Assembly (NCBI RefSeq): GCF_014205895.1
Contig: NZ_JACHFC010000003.1
Coordinates: 1-64,000, forward strand
From: Borreliella lanei
GTDB taxonomy: Bacteria > Spirochaetota > Spirochaetia > Borreliales > Borreliaceae
DNA length: 64,000 nt
Reading direction: 5' to 3'
A program made the translations under genes and the position numbers. Positions 20,968-29,420 of this stretch are shown one piece after another; the stretch's first letter is position 1; each line of letters begins with the position of its first letter. Below the pieces are notes generated by a model. That model was not told the origin of the DNA and did no database searches. It saw only the letters and a list, made by a program, of their open reading frames with translations.

Positions 20968-21985
20968 TAAGACCATCCTCTTTCATCTCTAAGTTTAAGT
21001 GAAGATACGCAAACTCAGTAGCTTTACGACCTCTGTGAGTTCTACTGATAAATCCTTTCATAATTAAATAAGGCTCATAAAAGTCTTCAAGAGAATCTGC
21101 TGTTTCCCCTACAGAAATAGCTAAAGTATCAACACCTACAGGCCCTCCATTAAATTTCAATATTAAACTTCTTAAAATATTTCTATCTTGCTCATCAAGG
21201 CCTTCTCCATCAATTCTAAGCATTTCAAGCCCAATTGAAACAATATCACTTGTAATAACCAAACTTCCAGTTACTTGAGCAATATCTCTTATTCGTCTTA
21301 GCAATCTATTTGCTATTCGAGGAGTCCCTCTTGAACTTCTTGCAAGAAGAAAAGCAGCATCCTCTTCTATTTCAATATTTAAAATAACAGAATTTCTCTT
21401 TATTATCTCAACAAGCTCTATTTCGCTGTAAAGTTCAAATCTTGCAGTAATTCCAAATCTCGCATAAAGTGGAGATGTTACTTTTCCCGGTTTAGTAGTA
21501 GCTCCAATCAATGTGAATTTTGGAAGTGGCATTCGAACAGTTCTTGCATTAGCTCCTTGCCCTATTACCCAGTCCAGCTCATAATCTTCCATGGCAATAC
21601 AAAGCATTTCTTCTATTATTGGTCTGAGTCTATGTATTTCATCAATAAATAAAACGCTCTTCTCATCAAGACCTGTTAAAATTCCAATAATATCTTTGGG
21701 TTTATCAAAAGCCGGAGCTGACGTAATCTTAATCGAAGCATTCATCTCAAAGGCAATAATACTTGCAAGAGTAGTTTTCCCAAGACCTGGTGGACCACTT
21801 AAAAATACATGGTCTAAGGCTTCATCCCTCTCTTTAGAAGCTCTTATAAAAATACTAAGGGTTTCTTTAACATTAACCTGACCTTTAAAATCTTCAAAAA
21901 CTTTAGGCCTAAGCTCATTTTCACTCTTATCATATAAATAATTTTCACTAGAGCTTAAAAAACTTATACTATTTTCGTCTTTCAT
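20942..21985 (-). CDS. ruvB: Holliday junction branch-migration ATPase
   Basis: This is the AAA+ motor of the RuvAB complex. Walker A is [11 protein letters not shown], Walker B is LFIDEIHR, sensor 1 is LIGATTKPG, and the arginine-finger region is SPLYARFG. The C-terminal winged helix includes [13 protein letters not shown]. The frame opens at a GTG (21991), but AGGGG five bases before the ATG at 21985 marks the start. Length is 347 residues, normal. ruvA lies just upstream and queA overlaps the 3' end. No ruvC is visible here, and Lyme Borrelia is known to lack a canonical one. Confidence 0.97.
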   Translation of the reverse strand: MKDENSISFLSSSENYLYDKSENELRPKVFEDFKGQVNVKETLSIFIRASKERDEALDHVFLSGPPGLGKTTLASIIAFEMNASIKITSAPAFDKPKDIIGILTGLDEKSVLFIDEIHRLRPIIEEMLCIAMEDYELDWVIGQGANARTVRMPLPKFTLIGATTKPGKVTSPLYARFGITARFELYSEIELVEIIKRNSVILNIEIEEDAAFLLARSSRGTPRIANRLLRRIRDIAQVTGSLVITSDIVSIGLEMLRIDGEGLDEQDRNILRSLILKFNGGPVGVDTLAISVGETADSLEDFYEPYLIMKGFISRTHRGRKATEFAYLHLNLEMKEDGLNENQRVSF

Positions 21986-22026
21986 AAACACCCCTAAAAA
22001 CTATTTTATAACTATAAAACTAACAA

Positions 22027-22620
22027 TTAATTCGATATTCTTTTTAAAACCTCCTTAAATAAAAACTGTTCCTTTTCAGAATCCTTTAAATTTGAAAATT
22101 CAGCTAAATTGAAAGCCTCTCTAATCTTACTATTAACAATTTTTCTATCAAATCCCATACTAACAATCGATTCTTCTAATTCTTTAAATCTAAAAAGACC
22201 AGTAGATTCAAGCTCACTATTAATCAAAAGCTTGCCTTGAAGATGTAAAAACATTTTACCAGCCATTTTTTTGCCAATGCCTTTGATTTTAGAAACAAGC
22301 TCAACATCCTCTCTATCAATAGCCTCCTTAAACTCATTATACCTTATATTGGATAACACTCTTAAAGCGGCCCTTGGCCCTATTCCACTTACTCCAATAA
22401 GCCCTTTAAAGATCTCTCTTTCATCTGAATTCAAAAATCCAAAAAGTTTTAATTCATTTTCTCTCGTATAAAGATAAGTAAACAGCTCAACTTTGTCTGA
22501 CAAATTAAAATTAGCAAGGCAAAATGCACTAACTAAAAGCTCAAATTCAAAAACAGTAGTCATTAAAACCAAACTAGATTCTTTTTTTTCTATAACTTTA
22601 CCATGAATCTTATTTATCAT
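22027..22620 (-). CDS. ruvA: Holliday junction DNA-binding protein
   Basis: RuvA tetramers hold the four-way junction and load RuvB. The N-terminal OB fold (about 1-62) is followed by the helix-hairpin-helix pair with GVSGIGPRAALRVL and IKGIGKKMAGKMFLHL, then a small C-terminal RuvB-interacting domain. Length (197) is typical. The gene begins a minus-strand ruvA-ruvB-queA run. No Shine-Dalgarno is present. A TATAAT lies 15 bases upstream of the ATG, which would leave a very short leader. Confidence 0.96.
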   Translation of the reverse strand: MINKIHGKVIEKKESSLVLMTTVFEFELLVSAFCLANFNLSDKVELFTYLYTRENELKLFGFLNSDEREIFKGLIGVSGIGPRAALRVLSNIRYNEFKEAIDREDVELVSKIKGIGKKMAGKMFLHLQGKLLINSELESTGLFRFKELEESIVSMGFDRKIVNSKIREAFNLAEFSNLKDSEKEQFLFKEVLKRISN

Positions 22621-22635
22621 ATAATTAAATTATAA

Positions 22636-22665
22636 ATTATATTACACAGAAACATTCAATTTAAA
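22636..22665 (-). promoter_or_regulatory. Predicted sigma-70 promoter for ruvA, very short leader
   Basis: Read on the minus strand, TTTAAA (22665-22660), an 18-base spacer and TATAAT (22641-22636) precede ruvA. Transcription would begin around 22629, only about nine bases before the ATG, with no Shine-Dalgarno. A second TATAAT at 22634-22629 is even closer to the start. Confidence 0.45.
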
Positions 22666-22697
22666 GCAAAAGCCTTAAGCAAAAAAAAGGACACTAA

Positions 22698-23837
22698 ATG
22701 AAAAATCAATTTCTAAATAGCTATTTTCAATTAATTACAACTATTTTCTTAATCTCATCTATAACTATGGCAGCAGAAGAAACAACAAGCACACTAAAAG
22801 TTCCAAATGGATTTAAAGTTGAAATTTTTTTAAACAATACAATTGAAAAGCCAAGGGGAATCACAAGCGATCAAGATGGAAACATATTCATAGGATCTGG
22901 GAGCACTTTTGCATACTTTGTAGCAAAAAACAAAAAAATTTATACCATAGCAAAAAAATTACAAAAACCTATTGGTATTGCTTATTGGGATAATAAACTC
23001 TATATATCTTCTGTAGATAAAATATATGTAGTTGAAAATGTAAAAGAAGAAATTAATAAAAGTATAAAATCAAATAAAGACTATACATGGGAAATGCAAA
23101 TTTTTTCACTTTTACCAAAAAATAATACCAAAATGCACTCAGGACGCTACATTAAAGTGGATCCTAAAAATAAAAAATTAATAGTAAACATAGGATCCCA
23201 ACACAATGTTAAAATTCCTCCAAAAAAAGAAGCAATAATCCTTAGCATCGATTTAAAAACAAAAAAAGAAGAAATAATAGCTTTTGGAGTGAGAAACTCA
23301 GTTGGGTTTGATTTTCATCCAATTAGTAATGAAATATATTTTAGCGACAATGGCCAAGACGGATTAGGAGACAACATTCCCCCAGATGAAATAAACGTAA
23401 TAACCGAATATAAAGAACATTTTGGATTTCCCTATATGTTTGGAAAAAACCAAAAAAATTACAATTTCTACGACAAAGCACCCAAAAACACTAAGTTTAT
23501 CCCATCTATTTATGAACTTCCCGCACATGTAGCTCCACTTGGAATACACTTTTACCAAGGGAATAATTTCCCAAAAGAATATGTAAATAAATTATTCATA
23601 GCAGAACATGGCTCGTGGAACAGATCTTCTCCTGTTGGCTACAAAATAACAACATTGGACATTGATTTCAAAACCAAAACGGCAAAAAATTACAAAACTT
23701 TTTTATCTGGATTTTTAAAGCCTAATAACTCTAAATTTGGACGCCCTGTTGATATGATCACATATTATGACGGTTCAATTATTTTTACAGATGATTTTGG
23801 AAATAAAATATACAGAGTCTACTACGAAAAGATTTAA
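22698..23837 (+). CDS. Exported glucose/sorbosone-dehydrogenase-like beta-propeller protein
   Basis: A signal peptide (about residues 1-25, ending near TMAAEE) precedes a six-bladed propeller of the soluble glucose/L-sorbosone dehydrogenase family. Recognisable elements are GVRNSVGFDFHP, YFSDNGQDG, IHFYQGNNFP, FIAEHGSWNR and GRPVDMITYYDGS. In other bacteria these proteins bind PQQ and oxidise sugars in the periplasm. Borrelia is not known to make PQQ, so the activity is doubtful and a structural or calcium-binding role is possible. AAGGAC at good spacing sets the ATG. It is divergent from ruvA and converges on yebC with a six-base gap. Confidence 0.82.
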   Translation: MKNQFLNSYFQLITTIFLISSITMAAEETTSTLKVPNGFKVEIFLNNTIEKPRGITSDQDGNIFIGSGSTFAYFVAKNKKIYTIAKKLQKPIGIAYWDNKLYISSVDKIYVVENVKEEINKSIKSNKDYTWEMQIFSLLPKNNTKMHSGRYIKVDPKNKKLIVNIGSQHNVKIPPKKEAIILSIDLKTKKEEIIAFGVRNSVGFDFHPISNEIYFSDNGQDGLGDNIPPDEINVITEYKEHFGFPYMFGKNQKNYNFYDKAPKNTKFIPSIYELPAHVAPLGIHFYQGNNFPKEYVNKLFIAEHGSWNRSSPVGYKITTLDIDFKTKTAKNYKTFLSGFLKPNNSKFGRPVDMITYYDGSIIFTDDFGNKIYRVYYEKI

Positions 23838-23843
23838 ATAAAA

Positions 23844-24575
23844 CTAACTTAATTCTTCTGGGATTTCTAAATTATGAATTACCTCCTGAACATCATCAAA
23901 ATCTTCAAGCTTTTCAACAAGAAGAATTATTTTTTCTGCTTGCTCTTTGTTTAAAGAAATTTTATTTTCAGGAATCAAAGCTATCTCTGCCACTTCTTCT
24001 TTAAATTTAGTTTTTAAAAAAGATAAAACCTTATCAAAATCATCAGGACTTGTTATAACTTCTGCTTCATTGTTTGAAACTAAAATATCTTCAGCACCAA
24101 TTTCTAATGCAAATTCCATTATTTCATCCTCAAGATATTTTTCTAAATTGTAAACAATAAGACCCTTTCTGTAAAACATATATGAGACTGAACCTGGAGT
24201 GCCAATAGATCCTCCACCTTTTGCAAGAACACTTTTTACATCACTAGAGGTTCTGTTTTTATTGTCCGTTAAGCATTTAATCATTAAAGCAACCCCATAA
24301 GGAGCATAAGCCTCATAAGTTATTTCAAAATATTCAACCCCTTCATTACCACCAATACCCTTTTTTATTGCCTTTTCAATATTATCTTTTGGCATATTGG
24401 CAACCTTAGCTTTATTAATAGCTACCCTTAGTCTCGGATTAGATTCAATATCCCCACCCCCCATTTTAGCTGCAATAGTTATTTCTCTTATTAGCTTTGT
24501 AAAAATTTTATTGCGCTTTGCATCAAGAGCGCCCTTTTTTCTTTTTATTGTTGACCATTTACTGTGACCAGACAT
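23844..24575 (-). CDS. yebC: YebC/PmpR family protein
   Basis: The N-terminal GHSKWSTIKRKKGALDAKR is the hallmark of the family, followed by GGGDIESNPRL and MPKDNIEKAIKKG. Members act as transcription regulators or, in recent work, as translation factors that relieve stalling on proline tracts. Length (243) is standard. The ATG follows the folD stop directly, and its GGAGGTG ribosome-binding site is the end of the folD coding sequence, so the two genes are coupled. Confidence 0.95.
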   Translation of the reverse strand: MSGHSKWSTIKRKKGALDAKRNKIFTKLIREITIAAKMGGGDIESNPRLRVAINKAKVANMPKDNIEKAIKKGIGGNEGVEYFEITYEAYAPYGVALMIKCLTDNKNRTSSDVKSVLAKGGGSIGTPGSVSYMFYRKGLIVYNLEKYLEDEIMEFALEIGAEDILVSNNEAEVITSPDDFDKVLSFLKTKFKEEVAEIALIPENKISLNKEQAEKIILLVEKLEDFDDVQEVIHNLEIPEELS

Positions 24576-25481
24576 TTACACCTCCACCAATTTTTCTAAT
24601 CGATCTAAAATGTCAAACATCTTATTATTAATCAAATGAGCTTTAATTGTATTAAACATTAACATAAGAACCGTAACAGGACCTATTCCCCCCTTAACAG
24701 GAGTAATAAATTTAACACACTCTTTAATATTGTTAAAATCTGTATCGCCTGAGAAAATTTTTCCGTTATCAGTTTCAATTTCAGAAATACCAATATCAAT
24801 CACATAAGGTTTTCCGCACAACATACTTTTATCTATTAACCTAGGCTTACCAACAGCAGAAATAACAATATCTGCCTGTCTTAAATAAACATCTAAATAA
24901 ATGCTATTGCTATGACAAGTAATAACAGTTGCATCATAAGGTTTTGATGAGAGCAATATTGAAATAGGCCTTCCTACAAGAGGGCTTCTACCAACCACAA
25001 CAACGGTTTTTCCCGATGTTTTTATCCCTTCATCTCGCAAAATCTTTAATACAGCAAGAGCTGTACAAGGAATAAATCCTTTTTTATCGCCCAAAATCAT
25101 TTTTCCTAAATTAACAAAAGATAAGCCATCAACATCTTTTGAATAAACTATGCCATTTAAAATAGAATTTAAATCCATGCCTTTCAAAAGGGGTAATTGA
25201 ACAATAATTCCATCTGTACTTAAATTTTTATTTTCTCTATCAATTACTTCTAAAATATCGCTTTGAACAGAATTCGTAGAAAATTTAATTACTTCAACAT
25301 TTAAGCCAATCTCTTTTGCAACCCGACTCTTAATTGAAACATAAAGCTTGCTTGCAGGCTCCTCATTTGCTAAAATAACTTTTAATGCAACTTTATCTCT
25401 CAAGCCATGCTGCTTTAAGAATTCTTTGAGCATTAAGTAATACTTATTCGCAAAATCTTTCCCATTAAACACAGTATTCAA
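24576..25481 (-). CDS. folD: Bifunctional methylenetetrahydrofolate dehydrogenase/cyclohydrolase
   Basis: FolD interconverts 5,10-methylene-THF and 10-formyl-THF, feeding formyl groups to initiator tRNA through fmt (also in this window). The catalytic Tyr and Lys are in LYVSIKSRVAKEIG (near 50-60). IIVQLPLL, KDVDGL and the dinucleotide site VVVGRSPLVGRP are present. Length (301) is slightly above the usual 285. The start is TTG at 25481, set by AAGGGG six bases upstream. It forms a two-gene unit with yebC and diverges from an exported-protein gene 149 bp away. Confidence 0.95.
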   Translation of the reverse strand: MNTVFNGKDFANKYYLMLKEFLKQHGLRDKVALKVILANEEPASKLYVSIKSRVAKEIGLNVEVIKFSTNSVQSDILEVIDRENKNLSTDGIIVQLPLLKGMDLNSILNGIVYSKDVDGLSFVNLGKMILGDKKGFIPCTALAVLKILRDEGIKTSGKTVVVVGRSPLVGRPISILLSSKPYDATVITCHSNSIYLDVYLRQADIVISAVGKPRLIDKSMLCGKPYVIDIGISEIETDNGKIFSGDTDFNNIKECVKFITPVKGGIGPVTVLMLMFNTIKAHLINNKMFDILDRLEKLVEV

Positions 25482-25566
25482 AATATGCCCCTTAAACCTA
25501 ACAAGATTACCTTAATATTATACTTAGATTGTCAATATAAGGAAAGCCAAACGACCAAATTTCAAA

Positions 25567-25595
25567 TTGTAATTAAATTTATTTTCAACTATAAT
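25567..25595 (+). promoter_or_regulatory. Predicted sigma-70 promoter for the exported protein gene at 25631
   Basis: TTGTAA (25567-25572), a 17-base spacer and a perfect TATAAT (25590-25595) lie 35 bases before the ATG of the next gene, whose GGAG ribosome-binding site is at good spacing. The expected start is near 25602. Confidence 0.7.
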
Positions 25596-25630
25596 AAACA
25601 AGGATAATAATTTTAAAAGAATGGAGAATA

Positions 25631-26269
25631 ATGAGAAAGTATCTTTTTATAACGCTAATTGCAGTCTTGCTAATTGGTGTAAACATAAAAAAAATTACAG
25701 CCGCAGTCAATATTGATAGGCATACAAACTCCACTTTAGGCATAGATTTAAGCGTTGGAGTTCCTATTTTTTACAACGATTTATCAAAAGCCTATCCTAC
25801 TAATTTATATCCAGGAGGTATTGGGGCAATAAAATACCAGTATCATATTTTAAACAATTTAGCAATTGGACTTGAACTAAGATATATGTTTAACTTTGAT
25901 ATTAACCATTCTTTTAACATATTAAATCCAGACTCAAGTGTAGGTAAAATTTTTTATAGCGTACCCATCACATTTTCAATAAATTATATATTTGATATAG
26001 GAGAATTATTTCAAATTCCAGTCTTCACAAATATAGGATTTTCTCTTAATACATATGGAGATAGAAACAATAATATTACAAATCTAAGAACTTTTGATGC
26101 ACTCCCTACAATCTCTTTTGGATCTGGAATTTTATGGAACTTTAACTATAAATGGGCTTTCGGAGCAACAGCATCTTGGTGGATGATGTTTGAATTTGGA
26201 AACTCTGCTAAAATGGCGCATTTTGCACTTATATCATTATCAGTTACAGTGAATGTAAATAAATTGTAG
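25631..26269 (+). CDS. Exported protein of unknown function, possible beta-barrel
   Basis: The 212-residue product has a clear signal peptide (about 1-24, ending ITAAVN). The body alternates short amphipathic strands with aromatic residues and glycine turns, such as AIGLELRYMFNF and FGSGILWNFNYKWAFGATASWW, a pattern typical of a small outer-membrane beta-barrel. The C-terminus ends in VNVNKL rather than the usual aromatic residue, so this is a suggestion only. It is followed seven bases later by the gene for a BAM-complex lipoprotein, which makes an envelope role more likely. A strong promoter and TGGAGA ribosome-binding site precede it. Confidence 0.7.
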   Translation: MRKYLFITLIAVLLIGVNIKKITAAVNIDRHTNSTLGIDLSVGVPIFYNDLSKAYPTNLYPGGIGAIKYQYHILNNLAIGLELRYMFNFDINHSFNILNPDSSVGKIFYSVPITFSINYIFDIGELFQIPVFTNIGFSLNTYGDRNNNITNLRTFDALPTISFGSGILWNFNYKWAFGATASWWMMFEFGNSAKMAHFALISLSVTVNVNKL

Positions 26270-26276
26270 GATAAAA

Positions 26277-27326
26277 ATGAAACAAAAATATGAAAACTAT
26301 TTTAAAAAAAGATTAACTTTAAACCTATTAATATTTTTACTACTAGCATGCTCAAGCGAATCCATATTTTCCCAATTAGGAAATCTGCAAAAAATAAAAC
26401 ATGAATACAATATTTTGGGCAGTTCAAGTCCAAGAGGAATTTCTCTAGTAGGAGAAACTCTCTACATTGCGGCCATGCATTTATTTAAAAAAGAAAACGG
26501 CAAGATTGAAAAAATTGATTTGAGCAATTCTTATGAGTTTATAAACGACATTGTAAATATATCTGGGAAAACCTATCTTTTAGCGCAAAACAAACAAGAA
26601 GAACTAGAAGTTTGCGAGCTAAATGGAAAAGATTGGGTATTAAAATTTAAAAAACCACTAAAAGCATATAAATTCTTAAAATCCGTGGGAAGAGATGGTG
26701 TAAAAAACGCATATATTTTAGCTATAGACAAAAATAATCGTGAGAAAATTTTTGATCTACAAGGAGCTGACAAAACGCCACCACAAGCTACTGAAAATGA
26801 CAAATTTTTTCAAATATCAAATGAAGACAACTTAATTACAGGAAATTCACTCAAAATATGGCAAATGAATAACAATACATATACAAACATAGACTATCAA
26901 CAAGCCAAAGAAATAATGCCTATCATTAAAACAAGCATTAGAGGTTCTTCTGAAATTTTAGTAATAACTGGTGGTTATAATAATTTAGATACAAAATTTA
27001 AAGTATACTCAAATGCAAATAATTACACAACACCAATATTTATTCAAGACGAAGTAGGCGAATTTAGCAGCTACTTTGCAAGAGAATTTAATGATACAAT
27101 ATTAATCGGAAGTAATAATGGATTTGCAGAATTCACAAAAAATAAAGCAGGAATTTTTGCTCTACAAGCACCTTCAAAATCCGTAGAACCTGGAGCTTAT
27201 AACGGATCTCAGCTAAGCAAAACGGGCCTTAATGATATTATTCCTGTATCAAACAACACAATTTACATATTAACTCAGGGCAAAGGTTTGTGGAAATTGG
27301 AAAACAGAAAATTAACCAAAGAATAA
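26277..27326 (+). CDS. Lipoprotein of the BAM outer-membrane assembly complex (BB0028-type)
   Basis: The N-terminus (about residues 1-24) is a lipoprotein signal with lipobox LLAC, making Cys25 the lipidated residue. The mature part is beta-rich with repeated short blades, for example [12 protein letters not shown] and [14 protein letters not shown], resembling a propeller as in BamB, though the similarity is weak. By gene position and sequence it matches BB0028, which published work identified with BB0324 as a subunit of the Borrelia BAM complex. It overlaps the convergent YaiI-like gene by 15 bases at its 3' end. It is probably cotranscribed with the small exported protein upstream. Confidence 0.8.
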   Translation: MKQKYENYFKKRLTLNLLIFLLLACSSESIFSQLGNLQKIKHEYNILGSSSPRGISLVGETLYIAAMHLFKKENGKIEKIDLSNSYEFINDIVNISGKTYLLAQNKQEELEVCELNGKDWVLKFKKPLKAYKFLKSVGRDGVKNAYILAIDKNNREKIFDLQGADKTPPQATENDKFFQISNEDNLITGNSLKIWQMNNNTYTNIDYQQAKEIMPIIKTSIRGSSEILVITGGYNNLDTKFKVYSNANNYTTPIFIQDEVGEFSSYFAREFNDTILIGSNNGFAEFTKNKAGIFALQAPSKSVEPGAYNGSQLSKTGLNDIIPVSNNTIYILTQGKGLWKLENRKLTKE

Positions 27327-27743
27327 AGAATAAAAATTCGTTATAAATTTATTATATCTAGATTTATTAAAATCTCCATCATAATATTTTTTAATCTTAA
27401 TTTTCAAATTGAAATTAATCTTAGATCTAAAATATAAATAATTTATATTATTTATATCAAAAATTAGACCTTCATCATTCATAACCTTAACCCCAAGATC
27501 TAAAAGGAATTTGGCAAAAAAAATATCTCGGGTAATCACAAGACTGTGTGCATCCGCTAAATTCAAAATAAATGAATCAACATTGTCTACCACCTCCAAG
27601 GCAACATTTTCTGTTTTTTCCAGACTTAAAAACTTATTAGAAACTACAATAAGTTTTGATTTATTGTGTAATATAAATTTTTGTAAAAATTTTATTATCT
27701 CAAAATTGCAAGAATCAGCATCAACAAAAATTTTACTTAACAA
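27312..27743 (-). CDS. YaiI/YqxD (DUF188) family protein
   Basis: The start [15 protein letters not shown] matches the Val-Asp-Ala-Asp-Ala-Cys-Pro motif of the YaiI/YqxD family, with the proline replaced by Asn, and [25 protein letters not shown] fits the second conserved block. The fold resembles PIN-like nucleases, but no activity is established. At 143 residues it is a normal length with a diverged C-terminus. Its start overlaps the end of the degenerate signal peptidase gene by 11 bases. Its 3' end overlaps the BAM lipoprotein gene on the other strand by 15 bases. Confidence 0.75.
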   Translation of the reverse strand: MLSKIFVDADSCNFEIIKFLQKFILHNKSKLIVVSNKFLSLEKTENVALEVVDNVDSFILNLADAHSLVITRDIFFAKFLLDLGVKVMNDEGLIFDINNINYLYFRSKINFNLKIKIKKYYDGDFNKSRYNKFITNFYSLFFG

Positions 27744-28368
27744 TCTTATAGTCCACTACCTTAAAGGCCAAAAAAGAAACAATAGCATTTTTATTAATAG
27801 GTCCAAATATTCTAGAATCATTTAAAACACTTAAATTGTCATTTAATAAAAAAAATTCATTTTTTTTCAAAGTAAAACATTTAATCACTTCATCTGTATT
27901 AAAAAAATTATTCAACTTGTAATAGCTAACCAAATTACCATTCAAATAAAAAAAATTTGTATCCTTTTTATTTACCAAGACATTTAAACCTCTAACATAA
28001 ACAGAATCGCCCTGAACAGCTGCTATTCTTGATACTTTATAGCTTGCTCTTTTAAAAATTTTATTTAAAAAAAAGAAATCTTTTATTAAAGTTAACAAAA
28101 AATTATTACTTAACCTAAAATCCTCATAAAGAACAATATCATTCATTTTCAAAGGAATAAAAAAAGAAGTTATATGTGTTGCTACAAAAAATAAACTAGC
28201 ATTTCTTGTTATTGTTGGGAGCATCTCATTGCTTTTAATCATAAAAATTTGCAAAACAAACTTTGTGAAAAAAAAATTTAAAATTAAAAATGTTAAAACA
28301 TATTTTAAAAAAACTTTTCTTTGCTTTTTCCTTAAAAGCCTTTGTTCGAAAGTTAAATATGGGGCCAC
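27733..28368 (-). CDS. Signal peptidase I paralogue lacking both catalytic residues
   Basis: The protein has the type I signal peptidase layout: a membrane helix (about 22-42), the region normally holding the catalytic serine, and a C-terminal box with [12 protein letters not shown]. The serine motif, normally Ser-Met-x-Pro-Thr, reads EMLPT (48-52), placing Glu48 where the nucleophile should be. The lysine motif, normally Val-Lys-Arg-x-x-Gly-x-x-Gly-Asp, reads [10 protein letters not shown] (112-121), replacing the general base with Ser113. Both changes are read directly from the DNA. It should not cleave signal peptides by the usual mechanism. It starts with GTG one base after the active paralogue ends, so both are made together; a substrate-binding or regulatory partner role is possible (inference). 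Confidence 0.85.
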   Translation of the reverse strand: MAPYLTFEQRLLRKKQRKVFLKYVLTFLILNFFFTKFVLQIFMIKSNEMLPTITRNASLFFVATHITSFFIPLKMNDIVLYEDFRLSNNFLLTLIKDFFFLNKIFKRASYKVSRIAAVQGDSVYVRGLNVLVNKKDTNFFYLNGNLVSYYKLNNFFNTDEVIKCFTLKKNEFFLLNDNLSVLNDSRIFGPINKNAIVSFLAFKVVDYKIVK

Positions 28369-28369
28369 T

Positions 28370-29350
28370 TTAAATAAATCCTACTCTAGAAAATGGAAGA
28401 TATATTATCAAGGTTCTTCCAAGCACTTTATTCTTATTGATTACTCCAAAAAACCGACCATCATGAGAATTGTCTCTATTGTCTCCAATCGGCAAAACAT
28501 ACCCATCAGGAACATAAATTCCATAATCCCTTATTATAGCTTTTTCCATATAATAATCAACATAGGGCATAAAAGCAGATAAATACTTATACTCCAATCT
28601 TTCAAACTCAAACCTATCAATTACTCTAACATCAAAAAATGAGAAATCGGGGGTGCTAGTTAAATTTATATTTAGCTGACTTAGAGCAACAAACATAGCA
28701 AAATCACCATAAATCTCATAGTCCTCATTTGCCACAATTTTTTTTATTTTAAAATTTTTATCAACCAAATCCCAATAAGAATCTTCTACAATAAAATTCT
28801 CTTCTCCCTCTCTTTTAATATAAGCTTTACCGTTATTAAATCTAACAATTTTACCATCTGCAAACAAACCTCTTTTTACAAGAAACCTAACACTAGGATT
28901 GCCATATTCATCTCTATCAAGATCAACAAAAGACAGCGTCAACATGTAAAGTATTCTTTGAAAGATATCAAAAAAAACACCCTTTGATTTATACTCTGGA
29001 TTTTCAAAAATAATAATATCGGATTCTTCTGGAGCTTTAAAACCATTAATCTTAAACAGCCCCGGTAAAAGCTCAGGACCGTAAGAAAATTTATCTACAA
29101 ATAAAAAATCCCCTATTTGAAGAGTATTTTCCATTGACCCTGATGGTATTTTATAAGCTTGAACAAAATATTGATTTATTACCAATACAAAAATTGCTGC
29201 TGCTACAAAATCAAATAAAAAGTTAAGCAAAAAACCCCGTTTCTTTGCCCTTAATTTGCAAAAATATTTCTTTCTTTTTCTATATGTCAAATATTTTTCA
29301 ACAATGTGTACCAAAAAAGATGCAAATTTATCCAATCTTCTTAAATACAT
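28370..29350 (-). CDS. lepB: Signal peptidase I
   Basis: This is the catalytically complete member of a tandem pair. One membrane helix covers about 43-62. The nucleophile is Ser72 in YKIPSGSMENTLQIGD, and the general base is Lys159 in FLVKRGLFADGK. The C-terminal box GDNRDNSHDGRFFG is intact. Asn replaces the usual Pro in Ser-Met-x-Pro-Thr. The 326-residue length is close to proteobacterial LepB. GAGG seven bases before the ATG supports the start. Together with the degenerate paralogue and a YaiI-like gene it forms a minus-strand operon, divergent from the PEGA-domain membrane protein gene. Confidence 0.93.
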   Translation of the reverse strand: MYLRRLDKFASFLVHIVEKYLTYRKRKKYFCKLRAKKRGFLLNFLFDFVAAAIFVLVINQYFVQAYKIPSGSMENTLQIGDFLFVDKFSYGPELLPGLFKINGFKAPEESDIIIFENPEYKSKGVFFDIFQRILYMLTLSFVDLDRDEYGNPSVRFLVKRGLFADGKIVRFNNGKAYIKREGEENFIVEDSYWDLVDKNFKIKKIVANEDYEIYGDFAMFVALSQLNINLTSTPDFSFFDVRVIDRFEFERLEYKYLSAFMPYVDYYMEKAIIRDYGIYVPDGYVLPIGDNRDNSHDGRFFGVINKNKVLGRTLIIYLPFSRVGFI

Positions 29351-29383
29351 AATCTAACCTCAAGAATTAAATCATACAAAATA

Positions 29384-29413
29384 TTGACACTTATTTAAAT
29401 ACTTTTCTATACT
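29384..29413 (+). promoter_or_regulatory. Strong predicted promoter giving a leaderless mRNA for the PEGA/FGE-like gene
   Basis: TTGACA (29384-29389), an 18-base spacer and TATACT (29408-29413) lie immediately upstream of the ATG at 29421. Transcription from this promoter would start at or next to the A of the ATG, and there is no Shine-Dalgarno. Confidence 0.7.
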
Positions 29414-29420
29414 TTAAAAG

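Noticed and set aside
28229..28582. A 117-codon open frame on the plus strand opposite the two signal peptidase genes
   Set aside because: It is antisense to two well-supported genes, has no ribosome-binding site or family match, and reflects low stop frequency in that frame.
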